Assembly: GCF_014651695.1 (NCBI RefSeq)
Contig: NZ_BMXJ01000002.1
Span: forward strand, 62,001-126,000
DNA from: Nocardiopsis terrae
Lineage (GTDB): Bacteria; Actinomycetota; Actinomycetes; Streptosporangiales; Streptosporangiaceae
DNA: 64,000 bases
Reading direction: 5' to 3'
In this document: in pieces, positions 1 through 11,700 of the stretch
How positions within the stretch are numbered: position 1 is the stretch's first letter
Layout of the letters: the number at the start of each line of letters is the position of its first letter
Translations under genes and position numbers: made by a program
The notes under the pieces: generated by a model
What the model was told of the DNA's origin: nothing
Databases searched by the model: none
Seen by the model: only the letters and a program-made list of their open reading frames with translations

Positions 1-2
1 AA

Positions 3-361
3 TTATTTGATATATTCCATGCAGCGAGACCAGGAAACAGGTCCGACCATCCGCGAATCCACGTGATCATCGTGTCCCCCAGAAACCTCTGAAAGGATAT
101 CTATTACCGCGTCCCTGGAGACACCAGAGCACACACCCAGGGCCTCGGACAGGACAGAAGAAAGCGCTTCCGCAGACTGAGCCAACCTCCCTTGAGAAAG
201 GGCCAGCCCGCCAGTAATAGCCATGTACGCAGACTCCACCTCCTCGTGTGATCTCCCAGTAACAAGCGATCGAATCACGGTCGGAAGAAGGTCAGGATTC
301 GCAGAAAAAGTCTTCAGTTCTCCCAGTCATGACTCGCAAGTTCGCGCTCCAGTAGTTTCAT
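3..361 (-). pseudogene. Frameshifted immunity-like protein
   Basis: A 91-residue frame (GTG start at 278, stop at 3) has no obvious start of its own. A second frame from an ATG at 361 reads MKLLERELASHDWEN and stops at 314. If one base is missing near 317, the two join into one protein of about 118 residues beginning MKLLERELASHDWE and continuing KTFSANPDLLPTVIRS. An N-terminal HDW followed by a helical repeat-like body with a GGLALSQGRL segment recalls small actinomycete immunity-like proteins, by memory of the family and not by a search. It lies directly downstream of the displaced RHS tip, where an immunity gene is expected. The break could be real decay or a sequence error; if read from 278 alone it is an N-terminally short protein. 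It has no signal peptide or membrane segment. Confidence 0.5.
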
Positions 362-382
362 TTCACCACTAGTCCCAAAGCC

Positions 383-1480
383 TCAAAACATCGGATTCAT
401 ATTTGGTCCCGGGGAGAAGAACGAATCCCTCCCGAACCGGGCCTCACAGAAGAGGCAGACTGGCTTCTGCTGCATGAACCTGCGGTTGCTCGTACTCACA
501 GCCGGCGTGAATCGAATAGACGCACTCTCCGCACCCGCCGACTCCCCCACCTCAGGGGCCTCGCGCTCAGTGGTTCCATCCACCCGGATCTCAACCAGGG
601 TCTTGAACCCCTCACCGTCGATGGTCGCCGCGACCGTACGCGCACCCTGCTCACCGGTCTCAGGATCGGTGGCCAACACCGCATCGCCGACCTCAACAGC
701 CTCGATCGCCTTGGTCGACCCGTCGGCCATCACCACACCGGTGCCGGGCACGAAACTGTTACACGAACTGCGCCCCGCGCTGGTGGGAGCCGACGAGGTC
801 GGCGCCGGCTTGGGCGCACTCGCCGCCGGCGCGGGCCGCGGCGGCTTCGGCGGCGGAGGCGGCTGCGGCGTGCGCGGCTTGACCGCCGACGAACGCGCCG
901 CATTGGTCACCCCCGAACGGGTCCCGCTGGAGCCGGCACTACCCACCCAGGAGGACACACGGCTACCCACCGCACCCGCGATACGGCCACCGATCGCACC
1001 GCCGGCCGCGCCCAGCGCACCACCGACCACCGTCGAGGTCGCAGCCCCGGTGAAGGACCAGTCATCGCGCGGGGTGTCCATCCCGTACTGCACCAGGCCG
1101 CTGGCCGCGCCGCCCAACGCGGCACAGCCCACCGCGCCCGCACCGCCGGTCAGGGCCGTGCAGCCCACACCGACCGCGACACCCACACCCACGGAAGCGA
1201 TGGTGCTCTTGTTCTCACTGACCCAGTTCTTGGTCGAGTTGTAGCCGGACTTGACGGCGTTACCGACCTTGCTGGCCCCGGACGAGATCGCACTGCCGAT
1301 CTTGTCCAGGAACTCGCCCGTGGGGTCGGAGTAGGTCATCGGGCTGTTGTTGGCGTAGGCGTAACCGTTCATCTGCAACGGGTCCGACGGGTCCACGACG
1401 GGATCCGCCGAGATGAACCGCCCCAGCGCCGCGTCGTACTCGCGCGCGCCCACCAGCGTCAGCCCCGTGGAGGCGTCCAA
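383..1480 (-). pseudogene. Displaced RHS C-terminal tip cassette with truncated Hint domain
   Basis: The frame opens only from a TTG at 1480, with a TGA two codons upstream and no Shine-Dalgarno, so it is probably a cassette and not an independently translated gene. It begins inside the conserved end of an RHS core ([17 protein letters not shown], then [16 protein letters not shown]). A glycine/alanine-rich stretch, a [10 protein letters not shown] linker and the start of a Hint domain ([15 protein letters not shown]) follow. It matches the intact RHS protein next door until about position 519, where homology stops inside Hint. It ends in an unrelated 44-residue tail containing a CLFC motif. 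The rest of Hint and any recognisable toxin are missing. Orphan tips downstream of an rhs gene are known in other bacteria as reservoirs for tip replacement. This copy looks already damaged. Confidence 0.75.
519..1465 (-). repeat. 947-bp near-identical repeat, copy A (orphan tip)
   Basis: This segment aligns without length change to 2429-3375, with scattered mismatches mostly at third positions. It covers the end of the RHS core, the alanine/glycine-rich segment, the proline linker and the first part of Hint. The matching edges (GACGCACTCTCC at one end, CACCAGCGTCAGCCC at the other) define the unit. It is long enough to support homologous recombination between the main gene and the orphan tip. 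Confidence 0.85.
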
Positions 1481-1546
1481 TGCTCAATCAAGACTCATCT
1501 GCTTCCTTGCAGAATCGTCACGAACGCTCTGAGCAGTGCAGATTTT

Positions 1547-1804
1547 CTACTGAACAACCAGAGTTCCGATCTTCTCCACAAGCCTCTCAGATCCCATCTC
1601 CTTTGACATAATCACAAGCCTTCTATAGTAGGGCGAGCTCACGGGGAGACCATCCTCGTATATCCATGAGCACATTGTGTCAAAGGCAAGGGAATATTCA
1701 CCGGCAACTAAGAAGTCTTCCACATCCTCGACTATGCCAGAATCAGCCAGGGGCGACTCCAGCAACAGGCGCTCGATTTCACTTCGATACCACACCGAAT
1801 CCAT
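1547..1804 (-). CDS. MafI-family-like immunity protein
   Basis: An 85-residue acidic, helical protein starting 20 bp after the RHS toxin stop, with a strong GGGGAGGTG ribosome site about 8 nt before the ATG. The pattern of an N-terminal helix, an [18 protein letters not shown] segment, W-I-Y-E-D-G-L-P-V and a final helix is what I recall of the MafI immunity family. MafI proteins neutralise MafB toxins of Neisseria, some of which carry an EndoU nuclease tip. The upstream RHS protein here ends in an EndoU-like domain, so family and position support each other. Expected role: cytoplasmic binding and inhibition of that nuclease. No membrane segment or signal peptide is present. Confidence 0.8.
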   Translation of the reverse strand: MDSVWYRSEIERLLLESPLADSGIVEDVEDFLVAGEYSLAFDTMCSWIYEDGLPVSSPYYRRLVIMSKEMGSERLVEKIGTLVVQ

Positions 1805-1824
1805 GATCGAAACACCTCCCCATG

Positions 1825-4800
1825 CTACCGAAATGGAAACGCAGTAATGATTCTGTCATAGGCTGGCTCGTAGATCGTGCGGATATTGACTCCGTCCACA
1901 ACCCCTTCAATCTTCCACCGAGATGGATGATCATTCCTTGTGAACAATGCACCACGCCTTCCGGTTTGCTGAGTCCAAACGCTAGCTGGATTCGTAGCCA
2001 CATCTGCCACGCTGTTCAAGATCTTTTCAGTACCCCAATGGGAGGGGAATACGCTTTTACCTGGCTGCCCAGGCCACTTGTGCCCACCGCCGGTCCGGTC
2101 GCCACGGACGATATGGAACTGAGCCTGGCCATCAATAAGGTCACGGCCAGCGTTCCCAGAGCAATTCGTGTTATGGGCGAGCACCGAAGTGGTACCTGCC
2201 ACCACATGGTAGGTGTGCACCCCCTCCACTGTCAGGTTGTGCACCTGCGCGGGTTGCGTGTCCACCTCGACCGCGGAGATCTGCACCCACGTACCGGACG
2301 AGGTCTGCAACCACATCCCCGGCGCCAGATCGATGGCGTCCACCCAGGCGTCCAGCTCCGGAACCCAGAACGGATGTTCATCGGTCGCCGTCACCACATC
2401 CCCGGCCACCACCGGACCCGGAACCTCCGACGCACTCTCCGCACCCGCCGACTCCCCCTCCGGCGGAGCCTCACGCTCAGTGGTTCCATCCACCCGGATC
2501 TCAACCAGGGTCTTGAACCCCTCACCGTCGATGGTCGCCGCGACCGTACGCGCGCTCTGCTCACCGGTCCCGGGGTCGGTGGCCAACACCGCATCGCCGA
2601 CCTCAACAGCCTCGATCGCCTTCGTGGAACCGTCGGCCATCACCACACCGGTGCCGGGCACGAAACTGTTACACCCCGAGCGGCCAGCGTTGGCGGGAGC
2701 CGCCGTGCTCGGCGCCGGCCTGGGCGCACTCGCCGCCGGCGCGGGCCGCGGCGGCTTCGGCGGCGGAGGCGGCTGCGGCGTGCGCGGCTTGACCGCCGCC
2801 GAGCGAGCGGCGTTGGTCACCCCCGACCGGGTCCCGCTGGAACCGGCACCACCCACCCAGGACGACACCCGGCTACCCACCGCACCCGCGATACGACCAC
2901 CGATCGCACCACCAGCCGCACCCAGTGCTCCGCCGACCACGGTGGAGGTCGCAGCTCCGGTGAAGGACCAGTCGTCGCGCGGGGTGTCCATTCCGTACTG
3001 CACCAGGCCGCTGGCCGCACCGCCCAACGCGGCACAGCCCACCGCGCCCAGGCCGAAGCTCAGGGCGGTGCAGCCCACACCGACTCCGATGCCCACACCC
3101 ACTGAGGTGATGGTGCTCTTGTTGTTGCTGACCCATTTCTTGGTCGAGTTGTAGCCGGACTTGACGGCGTTACCGACCTTGCTGGCCCCGGACGAGATCG
3201 CACTGCCGATCTTGTCCAGGAACTCGCCCGTGGGGTCGGAGTAGGTCATCGGGCTGTTGTTGGCGTAGGAGTAGCCGTTCATCTGCAACGGGTCCGACGG
3301 GTCCACGATGGGATCCGCCGAGATGAACCGCCCCAGCGCCGCGTCGTACTCGCGCGCGCCCACCAGCGTCAGCCCGGTGAAGTGGTCCACGGTCTTACCG
3401 AGGAAGCCCTTGTCGTCGGGCCAGGCCCAACTGGCGCCGCCGCGCTCCTCGCCGAAGGGTGTCAGGTAGCGGCGCACCGACTCCTCGGAGTCGGCGTTCA
3501 TGGCTACCTGACCGGTGCCGTGGTGATCGGCGGCCAGCAGGTCCACCCGGTCGGGGGTGCGTACGGCCACCCTCTGCCCGGCGTGCTCGTAGTAGCGGAC
3601 TCCCTCCACCTCACCGGTGAACTTGTTCGCCCTCAGCTCCATCCCCGGCAGATAGAGGATGTCCTCGAAGGGGGTGGAGTGCACCAGGCGCTCGCCGTCG
3701 GCGGAGTAGACGAAGGAGGTTTCCCCCTCGTCGGTGGAGACGGTGTCGAGGTCGCCCTCGGGCGTCCACTCCAGTTCCTGGCGCTCGCCCGCCAGCTCGC
3801 GGACCACGGTGTTGCCCGCGTCGTCGTAGTCGAAGGAGGACAGGGTGTCGCCCTGCGGGGTCTGTTCGACCACCTCGCGCACCGTGTTGGGCTGGCCCTG
3901 CCCGGAGTCCGGGTAGGTGTAGTCGCGCACGGCGTCCTCACCGGAACCGGTGGTGTCGTGCAGGGTCTCGCTGACCCGGTTGCCCGCGTCGTCGTAGTCG
4001 TAGGAGTGCCAGTAGGCGGCGGGTCCGCCCACCTCGTCGGCGGTGGGCTCGGCGGCGCACTCCCCGGAGTCCTCGTGCGGCAGGCTCCAGGCCTCGGTGA
4101 GCTGGAGGAGGGGATCGTAGCCGAAGCACTGCGTTTCGGTCTGGCCGCCCTCGGGGGCGTCGGTGACGGACAGGACGTTGCCGGCGTCGTCGTAGTCGTA
4201 ACCGGTGTCCATCAGCGGAGCCTCGCCGCCCTGGCGGTCCACCCGGGTTCCGAGCAGGCGCTTGGTGCCCTTCTCGTACTCGTTGGTGATCCACGCCTTG
4301 GGACCGGAGCCCCCGGAGAGCTCCGTCTGGAGCACCTGGCCGAGCTGGTTGTACTCGGTGCGGGTGACGTAGGAGCTCTCACCGGACAGGCTGGTGGGAC
4401 GGCCGATGTCGTCGTAGCCGATCGTGGTCGACTCGGCGGGCAGCCCTCCGGCGGCGGGCAGCCCCATGCCCTGGACGGTGCCGTCGATGTTGTAGCTGAT
4501 GGAGAACTCGTAGTCACCCGCCAGCACCCCCTGGGACTCGGGGATCCCGTAGAGGATGTTGGTGGGCCGGTCGAGTTCGTCCTGGCCCACGATCCCGATC
4601 CGGTAGTCCCCATCGGGGGTGTGCCGGGTCTGGATGAACAGCTGTCCCTTGAGGGCGGTGTCGTACTCGTGGCTGGTGAGCTTGGTGCCCTCGTCGGGCT
4701 CGCCCTCCCAGGTCTCCACGTTCCGTCCCAGGTCGTCGTAGACGTGGGAGAGGGTCGTGCCGTTGGCGTCGGTGGTCGAGACCAGCTGGTCGAGGTCGTC

Positions 4801-7800
4801 GTAGACGTTGGTGGTGGTACCGGTGTCGGGGTCGTGCACGGCCGTCTGACGGCCCCGGTGGTCGTACTCGTAACTCCACTCGCTGCCGCTGGGAGTGGTC
4901 ATCGAGGCGATCTCGCCGCTGGGGGTGTGGGTGTAGCTGGTCGAGACGTGGTCGCCCTCGGGGGTGTCCCCGGTGTACTGGCGCTGTTCCACCTTCTGGC
5001 CGCGGGCGTCGGTGATGACCGTGGTGGGCACGCCGCCCTCGGGGGGTGTGACGTGGACGCGGTCGCCCTCGTGGACGGCGCTGGTGCGCCACACCTCGTC
5101 CCCGGCGACCCGCTGGACCGTGGCGGTGAGCCGCTCGGCGCCGTCGTAGGTGTAGACGGTCTGGCCTTGGACGTCGCCGTTGCGGACCACGAGCAGGTCC
5201 CCGCCGGGTTCGTCCTCGGCGTAGTAGGTGTCGTTGGTCCTGGCGACCCTGCCGATGCCGTTGTGGAAGGTGTCGGAGACCAGGCGGCCGCCGTCGGGGC
5301 CGGGCACCTGGGTCTGGCGGGGTCGCAGGAAGCCGTCGTAGATCTCGTACGAGGTGTCGTAGTCACCGTCGTTGCGGATGGTGCTCGTGGAGACGGAGGC
5401 CGGCTCGTTCTCGGTGATGCTGTACCCGAACTTCATGTTCGGAGTCATGTCCCTGCCCTTGGGCCGGTCGGGCAGCCAGACGCCGGTGAGCCGCCCCAGG
5501 GGGTCGTAGGCGGTGTCGGTGCGCCGACCGTTGGCGTCGATCTCGGCGTGCACGATCCCGCGGGCGGGGTCGACGCGGTTCTCCACGGTGTGGCCGAGCG
5601 CGTTGGTCACGGTGAAGCCGGTGACCAGACCGTTGTCGTAGGAGTACTCGGTGGTCTCGTTGACCAGGCCCTCGGCGTCGGTGACCTCGGTCTCCTGGCC
5701 GTACTCGTCGTAGGCGGTCTCCTTGACCGTCGTGTAGACCGGGTCGCCGTCGTCGTCGCGGCCGTCGAACTCCTCGGTGAGGGTGATGTCGCCCCTGTCG
5801 GGTGCGTCGCCGTAGCCGCCGCCGTCGTAGTGGCGGCGCACGTCGGAGACCACGTCACCGGACCCCGCGTCCTCGGAACAGGCCACGGAGACGCTCTCCG
5901 CGCGGGAGATGTGGGTGAGGATGTGCGCGTCGGTGTTGTCCGCGTAGGTGGTGCGCGTGCACATGTCGTCGGCGTCGGTGGAGGTGTCGCCGAGGTCCTC
6001 GACCCGTTCGGAACGGCCGGTGTCGGTGTCGAAAGTGGTGGTGGTCTTCGTCTCGCGCCATTCACCGTCGGCCAGGGCGGTCAGGGCGCGCTTGACGCCG
6101 GTGTTGGTGAAGGCGGCCCTGGTGGTGCCCCAGTCCTCGTCACGTACGGCGGTGACATGGCGCCAGGGTTCGGAGATCGTCTTTTCGACGACCTCGTCGC
6201 CGTCGTAGGTGATCTCCTCCAGCTGGTGGCCGGCGAGTTCGTCGTGATCGGTGTGCTCGGTACCGGTGGAGTCGGCGACCTCCGCGGAGACGGTGCCGCC
6301 ACCGGGGTCCTTTCCTCCGTGCAGACCGCGCAGGAAGGTGTAGTCGGTACGGGTGGGCATGTCCTGGCCGTCACCGGTACGCACCCGGACGGTCTCGTAG
6401 CCGCGCCACTGGCCCCAGGTCTGGTACTCCTCGTCGGTGATCCCGTCGGGGTCGGCGTGGCGCCAGCCCGCGTCGCCGACGTACTCGTACCGGGTGACCT
6501 GGTCCGGTGAGCCGCCAGTGCGGTCGGACTCGATGATCTCTTCAACCACGTACTTGTGGAACCAGTCGGTGACGGGGTCCTCCGCACCGGGCGGGTTCCA
6601 CTTGACCGGGTAGCAGCGTCCGGTCTGCTCCCCCTCCTCCGGCAGGTCGTCGGGGTCGCAGTCGCCGCCGGAGTAGTTGACGTCGATCTGCCCACCGGTC
6701 TCGGTGTAGACGGTGGAGAGGCGGAACCGCACCAGGGGCTGGATGTTGTCGCCGGGGTCGTCGACACGGTTGGGCAGTTGGATGCCGTCCAGCTGCACCG
6801 GCGGCAGGCTCTCGGTCTCGTCGCCGTCATGTCCGGTGCGGGTGATCTCCGACAGCCACAGCGTGCGTGAACCGTCACCGTTGTCGGTGAACAGGTGGTC
6901 CAGCTTCCAGGAGTCCACCGTCTGGTAGCCGTCGCCGGTGTCGTACTGGGTGCGGACCTCCTCCAAGCGCTTGCGGGTCCAGAACGAGGGTGCGGTCTGG
7001 GAGAAGGAGCATTCGTCGCCCGCGTCGCAGGCCCGGTCGTGGGGGACGTCCGGCCAGTGCTTGGCCGTGTCCTCGTCCAGGTCGTCCGCGTCGCAGTCGA
7101 AGTCGTCGTCGGGCAGGCAGCGCTCGGCGGTGTCGAAGACCACGCGTGCTGGGGCGTCCCCGTCGTAGACCTCGCCCTCGCGCTGGCCGTAGTCGACGCG
7201 CTTGAGGTAGCCGCCCCGGGTGTAGGCGGTGCCCTCGGTGTCGGTGTCGGCGTCCAGGGCGTAGTGGTTGGTCTCCTTGCCGTAGAAGTAGGTCATCACG
7301 TTGCCGCGCGAGTCCTCGACGTAGTCGAGGTTCCAGCGCCAGCCCTGCTGACACCAGGAGTCGGAGAAGGAGTCGTCGTGGCAGGGCTCGCCGTCGTCGT
7401 CGCCGAAGACGGGCACGGTCCAGGTCGAGTCGGTGGTCTCGTCACCGCTCTCCCAGCCGGGCAGGCGGTGGCGGCCGAAGTGGTAGCGGGTGCCGTCAGT
7501 GGTGGTGACCCGCCAGTACTCACCGTCGTCGTCGCCGTTCTCGGCACCGGTGAGGTGTTCGATCTTGGAGCCGTCGTCGGACTCCAGCCGCCACTCGCCG
7601 GTGTCGTCGTCCTTGACCAGTCGGCCGGAGGCGCCGTTGAGCATCAGGGTGGCGTTGTCGGTGCCCCAGCACTGGTCGCCCTTGTACTCGTGGCCGTCGT
7701 CGGCGCAGGCCTTGTAGGAGCGCTCGATGTAGCCGGGCTCGTAGGAGAAGCCCTCGCCGATCCACGAGCCCTGGTTGTTGGTGGCGCTGGTGCGCCCGTC

Positions 7801-8748
7801 CACGGTCTGCGAGGAGTAGTCCAGCGCCAGCTGCGGCATGAGGCTGGAGGGCACCGGTACCGGGTCCAGGGGGTAGGACCAGGAGAAGACACCGGAGGAG
7901 GGGGACACGCTCCACTCGGAGGAGGGCTCCAGGGGGGTCGCCGAGTAGTCGCCCCCGGAACCGGACTCGGAGGCAGCCAGGGCGAAGACCCCGGTGGACG
8001 AACCGGTCGGCTCGGTGGGTGCGGCGGCACCGGTCGCCGAGGGTGCGCGGGCCTCGTCCGCGGGGGCCGGTGCGCCCTGTTCCGGGTCGAACCGGGCGGC
8101 CACGGTACCGGAGGTGCCCGTCACCGGCTCGCTCCGCACCGGGGTGCGGCACTCCGGAACCTCCGGGGTGGAGGTGAAGCAGTCGGGCAGCCGGGTGAGC
8201 GTCAACCGGTCGCCGTAGGAGCCGCCGTAGGCGTCGGCGAAGTCGGAGGGGTCCACGTGCACCTCGACCTCTTCGTCGGCCTCGATCCGCAGCAGGAGCC
8301 CGTCGACACCGGCCTCGGCAGCCGCCTCGCGGCCGAGGACCTCCGCCTGGGCGCTGCCGCCCCCGTCAGCGACCGCCTGGACGGGCAGGCCGCCCACCGA
8401 CACCATGGCCTCGGGGTCGACCGCTTCGGAGACGGTGAGGGTCTCCCGGGCAGCTGCGGGCCAGGAAGCCTCGGGGTCGCCTTCGGCGGCCTCGGCCAGC
8501 TCCTCGCCCCGCTCGCGGGGCTCCACCTCTCCGGTGCTGCCGGCGACCGGGTCGGGTATCTCCTGGGTCTCGGGAACCGAGTCGTCGCGCAGCCAGTCCG
8601 GCAGGGCCGGAAGGGTTTCGATCAGGGTTGCGGTCACCGCTACGGCCATGAGGGCGGATCCGGCGGCCAGGAGCGCGGGACGGGGCCGGAACCGGCCGGT
8701 ACGGGCCTGTTCACCGTTCTGGGCGGGGGCGTCGGATGTGGAGGGCAT
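1825..8748 (-). CDS. RHS polymorphic toxin with Hint and EndoU-type nuclease tip
   Basis: About 2307 residues from the ATG at 8748, chosen over the longer frame because GGAG lies 9 nt upstream and the previous gene stops 5 bp before. The N-terminus carries one hydrophobic segment ([20 protein letters not shown]) for membrane insertion or export. Long RHS/YD-repeat regions follow (many G-Y-D-D-A-G-N and Y-E-Y-D type repeats), closing with the core signature [15 protein letters not shown] near residue 1830. Then come a glycine-rich segment, a proline linker and a Hint autoprotease domain (about 2026-2195, CNSFVPGTG at its start and HTYHV..VLAHN at its end). The last 112 residues contain FHIVRGD, GGGHKW and a late IITAFP, the layout of bacterial EndoU ribonucleases. 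Hint would release the tip after delivery. It forms an operon with the LamG and FG-GAP genes upstream and the immunity gene downstream. Confidence 0.9.
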   Translation of the reverse strand: MPSTSDAPAQNGEQARTGRFRPRPALLAAGSALMAVAVTATLIETLPALPDWLRDDSVPETQEIPDPVAGSTGEVEPRERGEELAEAAEGDPEASWPAAARETLTVSEAVDPEAMVSVGGLPVQAVADGGGSAQAEVLGREAAAEAGVDGLLLRIEADEEVEVHVDPSDFADAYGGSYGDRLTLTRLPDCFTSTPEVPECRTPVRSEPVTGTSGTVAARFDPEQGAPAPADEARAPSATGAAAPTEPTGSSTGVFALAASESGSGGDYSATPLEPSSEWSVSPSSGVFSWSYPLDPVPVPSSLMPQLALDYSSQTVDGRTSATNNQGSWIGEGFSYEPGYIERSYKACADDGHEYKGDQCWGTDNATLMLNGASGRLVKDDDTGEWRLESDDGSKIEHLTGAENGDDDGEYWRVTTTDGTRYHFGRHRLPGWESGDETTDSTWTVPVFGDDDGEPCHDDSFSDSWCQQGWRWNLDYVEDSRGNVMTYFYGKETNHYALDADTDTEGTAYTRGGYLKRVDYGQREGEVYDGDAPARVVFDTAERCLPDDDFDCDADDLDEDTAKHWPDVPHDRACDAGDECSFSQTAPSFWTRKRLEEVRTQYDTGDGYQTVDSWKLDHLFTDNGDGSRTLWLSEITRTGHDGDETESLPPVQLDGIQLPNRVDDPGDNIQPLVRFRLSTVYTETGGQIDVNYSGGDCDPDDLPEEGEQTGRCYPVKWNPPGAEDPVTDWFHKYVVEEIIESDRTGGSPDQVTRYEYVGDAGWRHADPDGITDEEYQTWGQWRGYETVRVRTGDGQDMPTRTDYTFLRGLHGGKDPGGGTVSAEVADSTGTEHTDHDELAGHQLEEITYDGDEVVEKTISEPWRHVTAVRDEDWGTTRAAFTNTGVKRALTALADGEWRETKTTTTFDTDTGRSERVEDLGDTSTDADDMCTRTTYADNTDAHILTHISRAESVSVACSEDAGSGDVVSDVRRHYDGGGYGDAPDRGDITLTEEFDGRDDDGDPVYTTVKETAYDEYGQETEVTDAEGLVNETTEYSYDNGLVTGFTVTNALGHTVENRVDPARGIVHAEIDANGRRTDTAYDPLGRLTGVWLPDRPKGRDMTPNMKFGYSITENEPASVSTSTIRNDGDYDTSYEIYDGFLRPRQTQVPGPDGGRLVSDTFHNGIGRVARTNDTYYAEDEPGGDLLVVRNGDVQGQTVYTYDGAERLTATVQRVAGDEVWRTSAVHEGDRVHVTPPEGGVPTTVITDARGQKVEQRQYTGDTPEGDHVSTSYTHTPSGEIASMTTPSGSEWSYEYDHRGRQTAVHDPDTGTTTNVYDDLDQLVSTTDANGTTLSHVYDDLGRNVETWEGEPDEGTKLTSHEYDTALKGQLFIQTRHTPDGDYRIGIVGQDELDRPTNILYGIPESQGVLAGDYEFSISYNIDGTVQGMGLPAAGGLPAESTTIGYDDIGRPTSLSGESSYVTRTEYNQLGQVLQTELSGGSGPKAWITNEYEKGTKRLLGTRVDRQGGEAPLMDTGYDYDDAGNVLSVTDAPEGGQTETQCFGYDPLLQLTEAWSLPHEDSGECAAEPTADEVGGPAAYWHSYDYDDAGNRVSETLHDTTGSGEDAVRDYTYPDSGQGQPNTVREVVEQTPQGDTLSSFDYDDAGNTVVRELAGERQELEWTPEGDLDTVSTDEGETSFVYSADGERLVHSTPFEDILYLPGMELRANKFTGEVEGVRYYEHAGQRVAVRTPDRVDLLAADHHGTGQVAMNADSEESVRRYLTPFGEERGGASWAWPDDKGFLGKTVDHFTGLTLVGAREYDAALGRFISADPIVDPSDPLQMNGYSYANNSPMTYSDPTGEFLDKIGSAISSGASKVGNAVKSGYNSTKKWVSNNKSTITSVGVGIGVGVGCTALSFGLGAVGCAALGGAASGLVQYGMDTPRDDWSFTGAATSTVVGGALGAAGGAIGGRIAGAVGSRVSSWVGGAGSSGTRSGVTNAARSAAVKPRTPQPPPPPKPPRPAPAASAPRPAPSTAAPANAGRSGCNSFVPGTGVVMADGSTKAIEAVEVGDAVLATDPGTGEQSARTVAATIDGEGFKTLVEIRVDGTTEREAPPEGESAGAESASEVPGPVVAGDVVTATDEHPFWVPELDAWVDAIDLAPGMWLQTSSGTWVQISAVEVDTQPAQVHNLTVEGVHTYHVVAGTTSVLAHNTNCSGNAGRDLIDGQAQFHIVRGDRTGGGHKWPGQPGKSVFPSHWGTEKILNSVADVATNPASVWTQQTGRRGALFTRNDHPSRWKIEGVVDGVNIRTIYEPAYDRIITAFPFR
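2429..3375 (-). repeat. 947-bp near-identical repeat, copy B (inside RHS toxin gene)
   Basis: Partner of the copy at 519-1465. In this copy the Hint domain continues intact beyond the repeat edge, from EVPGPVV onward, into the EndoU tip. The shared sequence therefore ends partway through Hint. Confidence 0.85.
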
Positions 8749-8753
8749 ACCGG

Positions 8754-11700
8754 TTACAGCTCCGGGTTCTCGGTGGTCCGGTTGAGCGCGGAGATCAGGA
8801 CGCCGTCGGCGGCTCCGGAGTAGACGCGGACGTCGTCCACGGCACCGGAGTAGTGCTGGTGCCAGTCGCCGCCGTCCTTGGCGCGACCGACGTTCAGCAT
8901 CGGCCACGGGGAGTACTCGTCCTCGTCCAGGGCCTCCGGGGAGGGCCACAGGGGGAGGAAGGTCCGGGTGGAGGCGTGCGTGCCGTTGACGTAGAAGCGA
9001 ACCTCTTGGGCGAAGACGTCGAAGACCAACGACAGGTGGTCACCGCGCATCTCGGAGCTCGGAGAGACGTTGTCCGCCTCCAGCACGGTGGTGTCGGCGT
9101 CGGCCTCGTCCGTGTTGGACAGGACCGCCTCCCAGCGTTGGCTGTCAGCGTTGTAGCGGATGTCGACGAGGGAGTTGTAGGCGTTCTGGGAGAGCACCGT
9201 CATCGTCTCCGTGGGCTCGGCCGCCGCCAGGCGGGTCCGAAGGCTGAGCGTGAAACTGCCCTTCAAGGGCTCGTCCACGAGGGCACCCGCGAAGTCGCCG
9301 TCACCGTCGAGTTCCAGGTGCCCCTGACCCACCAGGGCGCTGTCGCCTTGCCAGGGGTCGGCGGTGTGGATGCTCGCGTCGCCTTCCAGGAACATCGGGC
9401 TCAGGCCCTCGGCATCCGGGCTGGTGCCGTCCTCGGCGGCTTCGTTGAAGGGCCAGTAACCCTGCCGGTCCACCGGCAGCATGCGGAGCCGGTCGAACTC
9501 GTAGCCGTGCACGAGCCGGTCGAAGACGCGCACGTCGGCCAGGGCGCCGTTCAGGTGGCGGTCGTAACCGCTGCGGGTGACCGCACGTCCGATCTGCACA
9601 TCGCCCGGTGCATGCCAGACCGTGTCCCGCTCAACGGTCCCCTCCAGGGCACCGTTGACGTAGAGGCGGGCCGTGTTCGCGTGGCCGTCGTGAGTCATCG
9701 CCACGTGGGCCCACTCCCCCTCCACGACCCCGCCGTCGGCGGATACCCCCCACTCCGTGAGGGCGTACATGTCCGAGTCGGGGAAGGCCAGGCGCCAGGC
9801 CTGGTCGGAGGCGTCGTAACCGAGGGTGAATCCGGGCTCTCCGGTGCCGTCCTGGGAGAGGACGACCTGGTCCCTGTCCAGGTCGTCCAGGCGGACCCAG
9901 GCGGCAGCCGAGAACAGGCCGGTGGTGTCGACCAGATGCGCGGCGGGGGTGAGGTAGTCCTCTTCCGAACCCTCGAGTACGACCGCGGAACTCGCATCGC
10001 CTCCGGGGCCTTCCCCTCCGAAGGCGACCCCGTCTCCAGCAAGGGCGGTGTGACCCGCATCCGAGGTGTCAGCGGCCCCGTCGGACCCGGCGTCGTCGGC
10101 CATGGACCACTGCCCCACCGCGGGCCTACCCCCGTCGACGAGGAAGAGGTGGCTGGCGCGGGAACTGGTCTTGCCCGCCTGGTCCACAGCCTCGACATAG
10201 AGGCTGTGCGGGCCCTCGAACCACGGGCTCGTGGTGAGGACCGCCGTGCCGTCGCTGTCGGGGGTCAGCGTGTTCTCGGCGGAGGGGTCCTCGTTGATGC
10301 CGTAGCGGTACTCGACGACGTCGTCGGAGTGCGAGTCGATGGTGAAGTCCCCGTAGACGCCCACGCCGTCGTGCCAGTCATTGTCGGCCGGGAAGTCGGT
10401 CGAGGAGATCTCCGGCGCCTCCGGCGCGGTGGAGTCGTAGACGAACTGGCACCGGGTCTGGGAACCCGCCCAGCTCCAAGGACCCCAGGCGTGTCCGTCG
10501 GAGGCCCGCACGGTCCAGGCGATGGTCGTGTTCTCGGGAATGTCGTCGGGGACCTGGTAGTGGAAGAAGGAACCTGCCGCCTTCTCCGACGTGGTGTAGG
10601 TGTGTTCCTGGTCCGCACCGTCCTCATCGGTCCAGAACACCCGGAACTGGGCCTTGAGCTTCTCCCCGGCGTCGGTGAACTCCTCGGCGTCGGACAGGTA
10701 CGCCGACACCCGCGGCGGCTCGTCCACGTAGGGGCGCTCGGCGCCGTAGACGCAGGCCCCGCCCGGAGACATCCCCATCCAGGCCTGGTCCGGTGTGTCG
10801 GGAACCGTGTTGTAGCGCACTTCCAGGTGGGCGTTGTCGCAGAAGCGCTTCCACTGGGTGTAGGTGGACTCATCTCCCGTGCGCAGCCCGAAGGAGGTGG
10901 TCGACCAGCCGTTGGATGCGGCGCTGTCCACGGCGTCGGAAACGTCGAAACGTACGTTCTGGTTGGTCCGGGTGCAGGAACTGGTGGGGTTGGAGGGGCT
11001 CTTGGTGTCCTGGTGCTGGACCCACGAGGGCTGGTTGTTCCAATTCGTGGAGCTGTTGAAACCACCGGTGCGGTAGGCCTTCACCGGGTGGGAGCCGGAG
11101 TCGTAGGTGTGGCGCAGCGTGACCGCCAGTTCGGCCGACAGGATCTGCTTGTCGGCGTAGGCACCGGTGGGGATGCGGTACAGGAGTCGTTTGACCCCTG
11201 AGCTGTTGCAGTAGTAGGGGTCCCCGGCCAGTTGCGGGCATCGGCCCACGCCCTCGTTGTCCTCTCCGGAGAACTTCCAGAAAGAAGTCGTGGAGTAGCC
11301 GGAGGAGACCATCGTCCAGGCCGAACGCGTGGAGGTCTTCCACACCGGGTCGATGTAGAGCGGGTAGGAGGTCTCCGCGTCGGCGGCCATCTCCTGGTCG
11401 GGGCGCAGCACCAGGTCCTCGCCTTCGAGGTCGACACCGACGGGTGCGATACGTGAGGACTCCGAGGGCCCCTGCGCCAACCGATCGCCCTCGGTGTCCG
11501 CGCTCCCGGGCGGTTCCTCGGCGGGCTCGCTCCGGGGCGTGATCGCCTCCTCCCCGTCCCCGGTGCCGCCGGAGTCCCACATGAGGGGCTCGGCGGCCTC
11601 GAACACGGCACCGCCGACACCGCTGTCGACGGCTGAGAGGCCGTCACCGTCCTCGGTCAGCTCGACTCCGTCCGCGGTGGTCCCCAAACGCAGCTCGGAC

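Noticed and set aside
9..300. Possible second toxin in the tail of the orphan RHS tip (CLFC motif)
   Set aside because: Only 44 residues after the Hint break, no nuclease signature and no link to the downstream gene beyond position.
8749..8949. Longer N-terminus of the RHS protein
   Set aside because: The extra 67 residues are arginine/proline-rich and overlap the end of the LamG gene. GGAG before the ATG at 8748 fits the shorter start.
3382..11201. Long plus-strand open frames (1042, 642 and 821 codons) opposite the RHS and LamG genes
   Set aside because: They are antisense to well-supported genes, rich in Val/Gly/Leu, lack ribosome sites, and are a product of high third-position GC.
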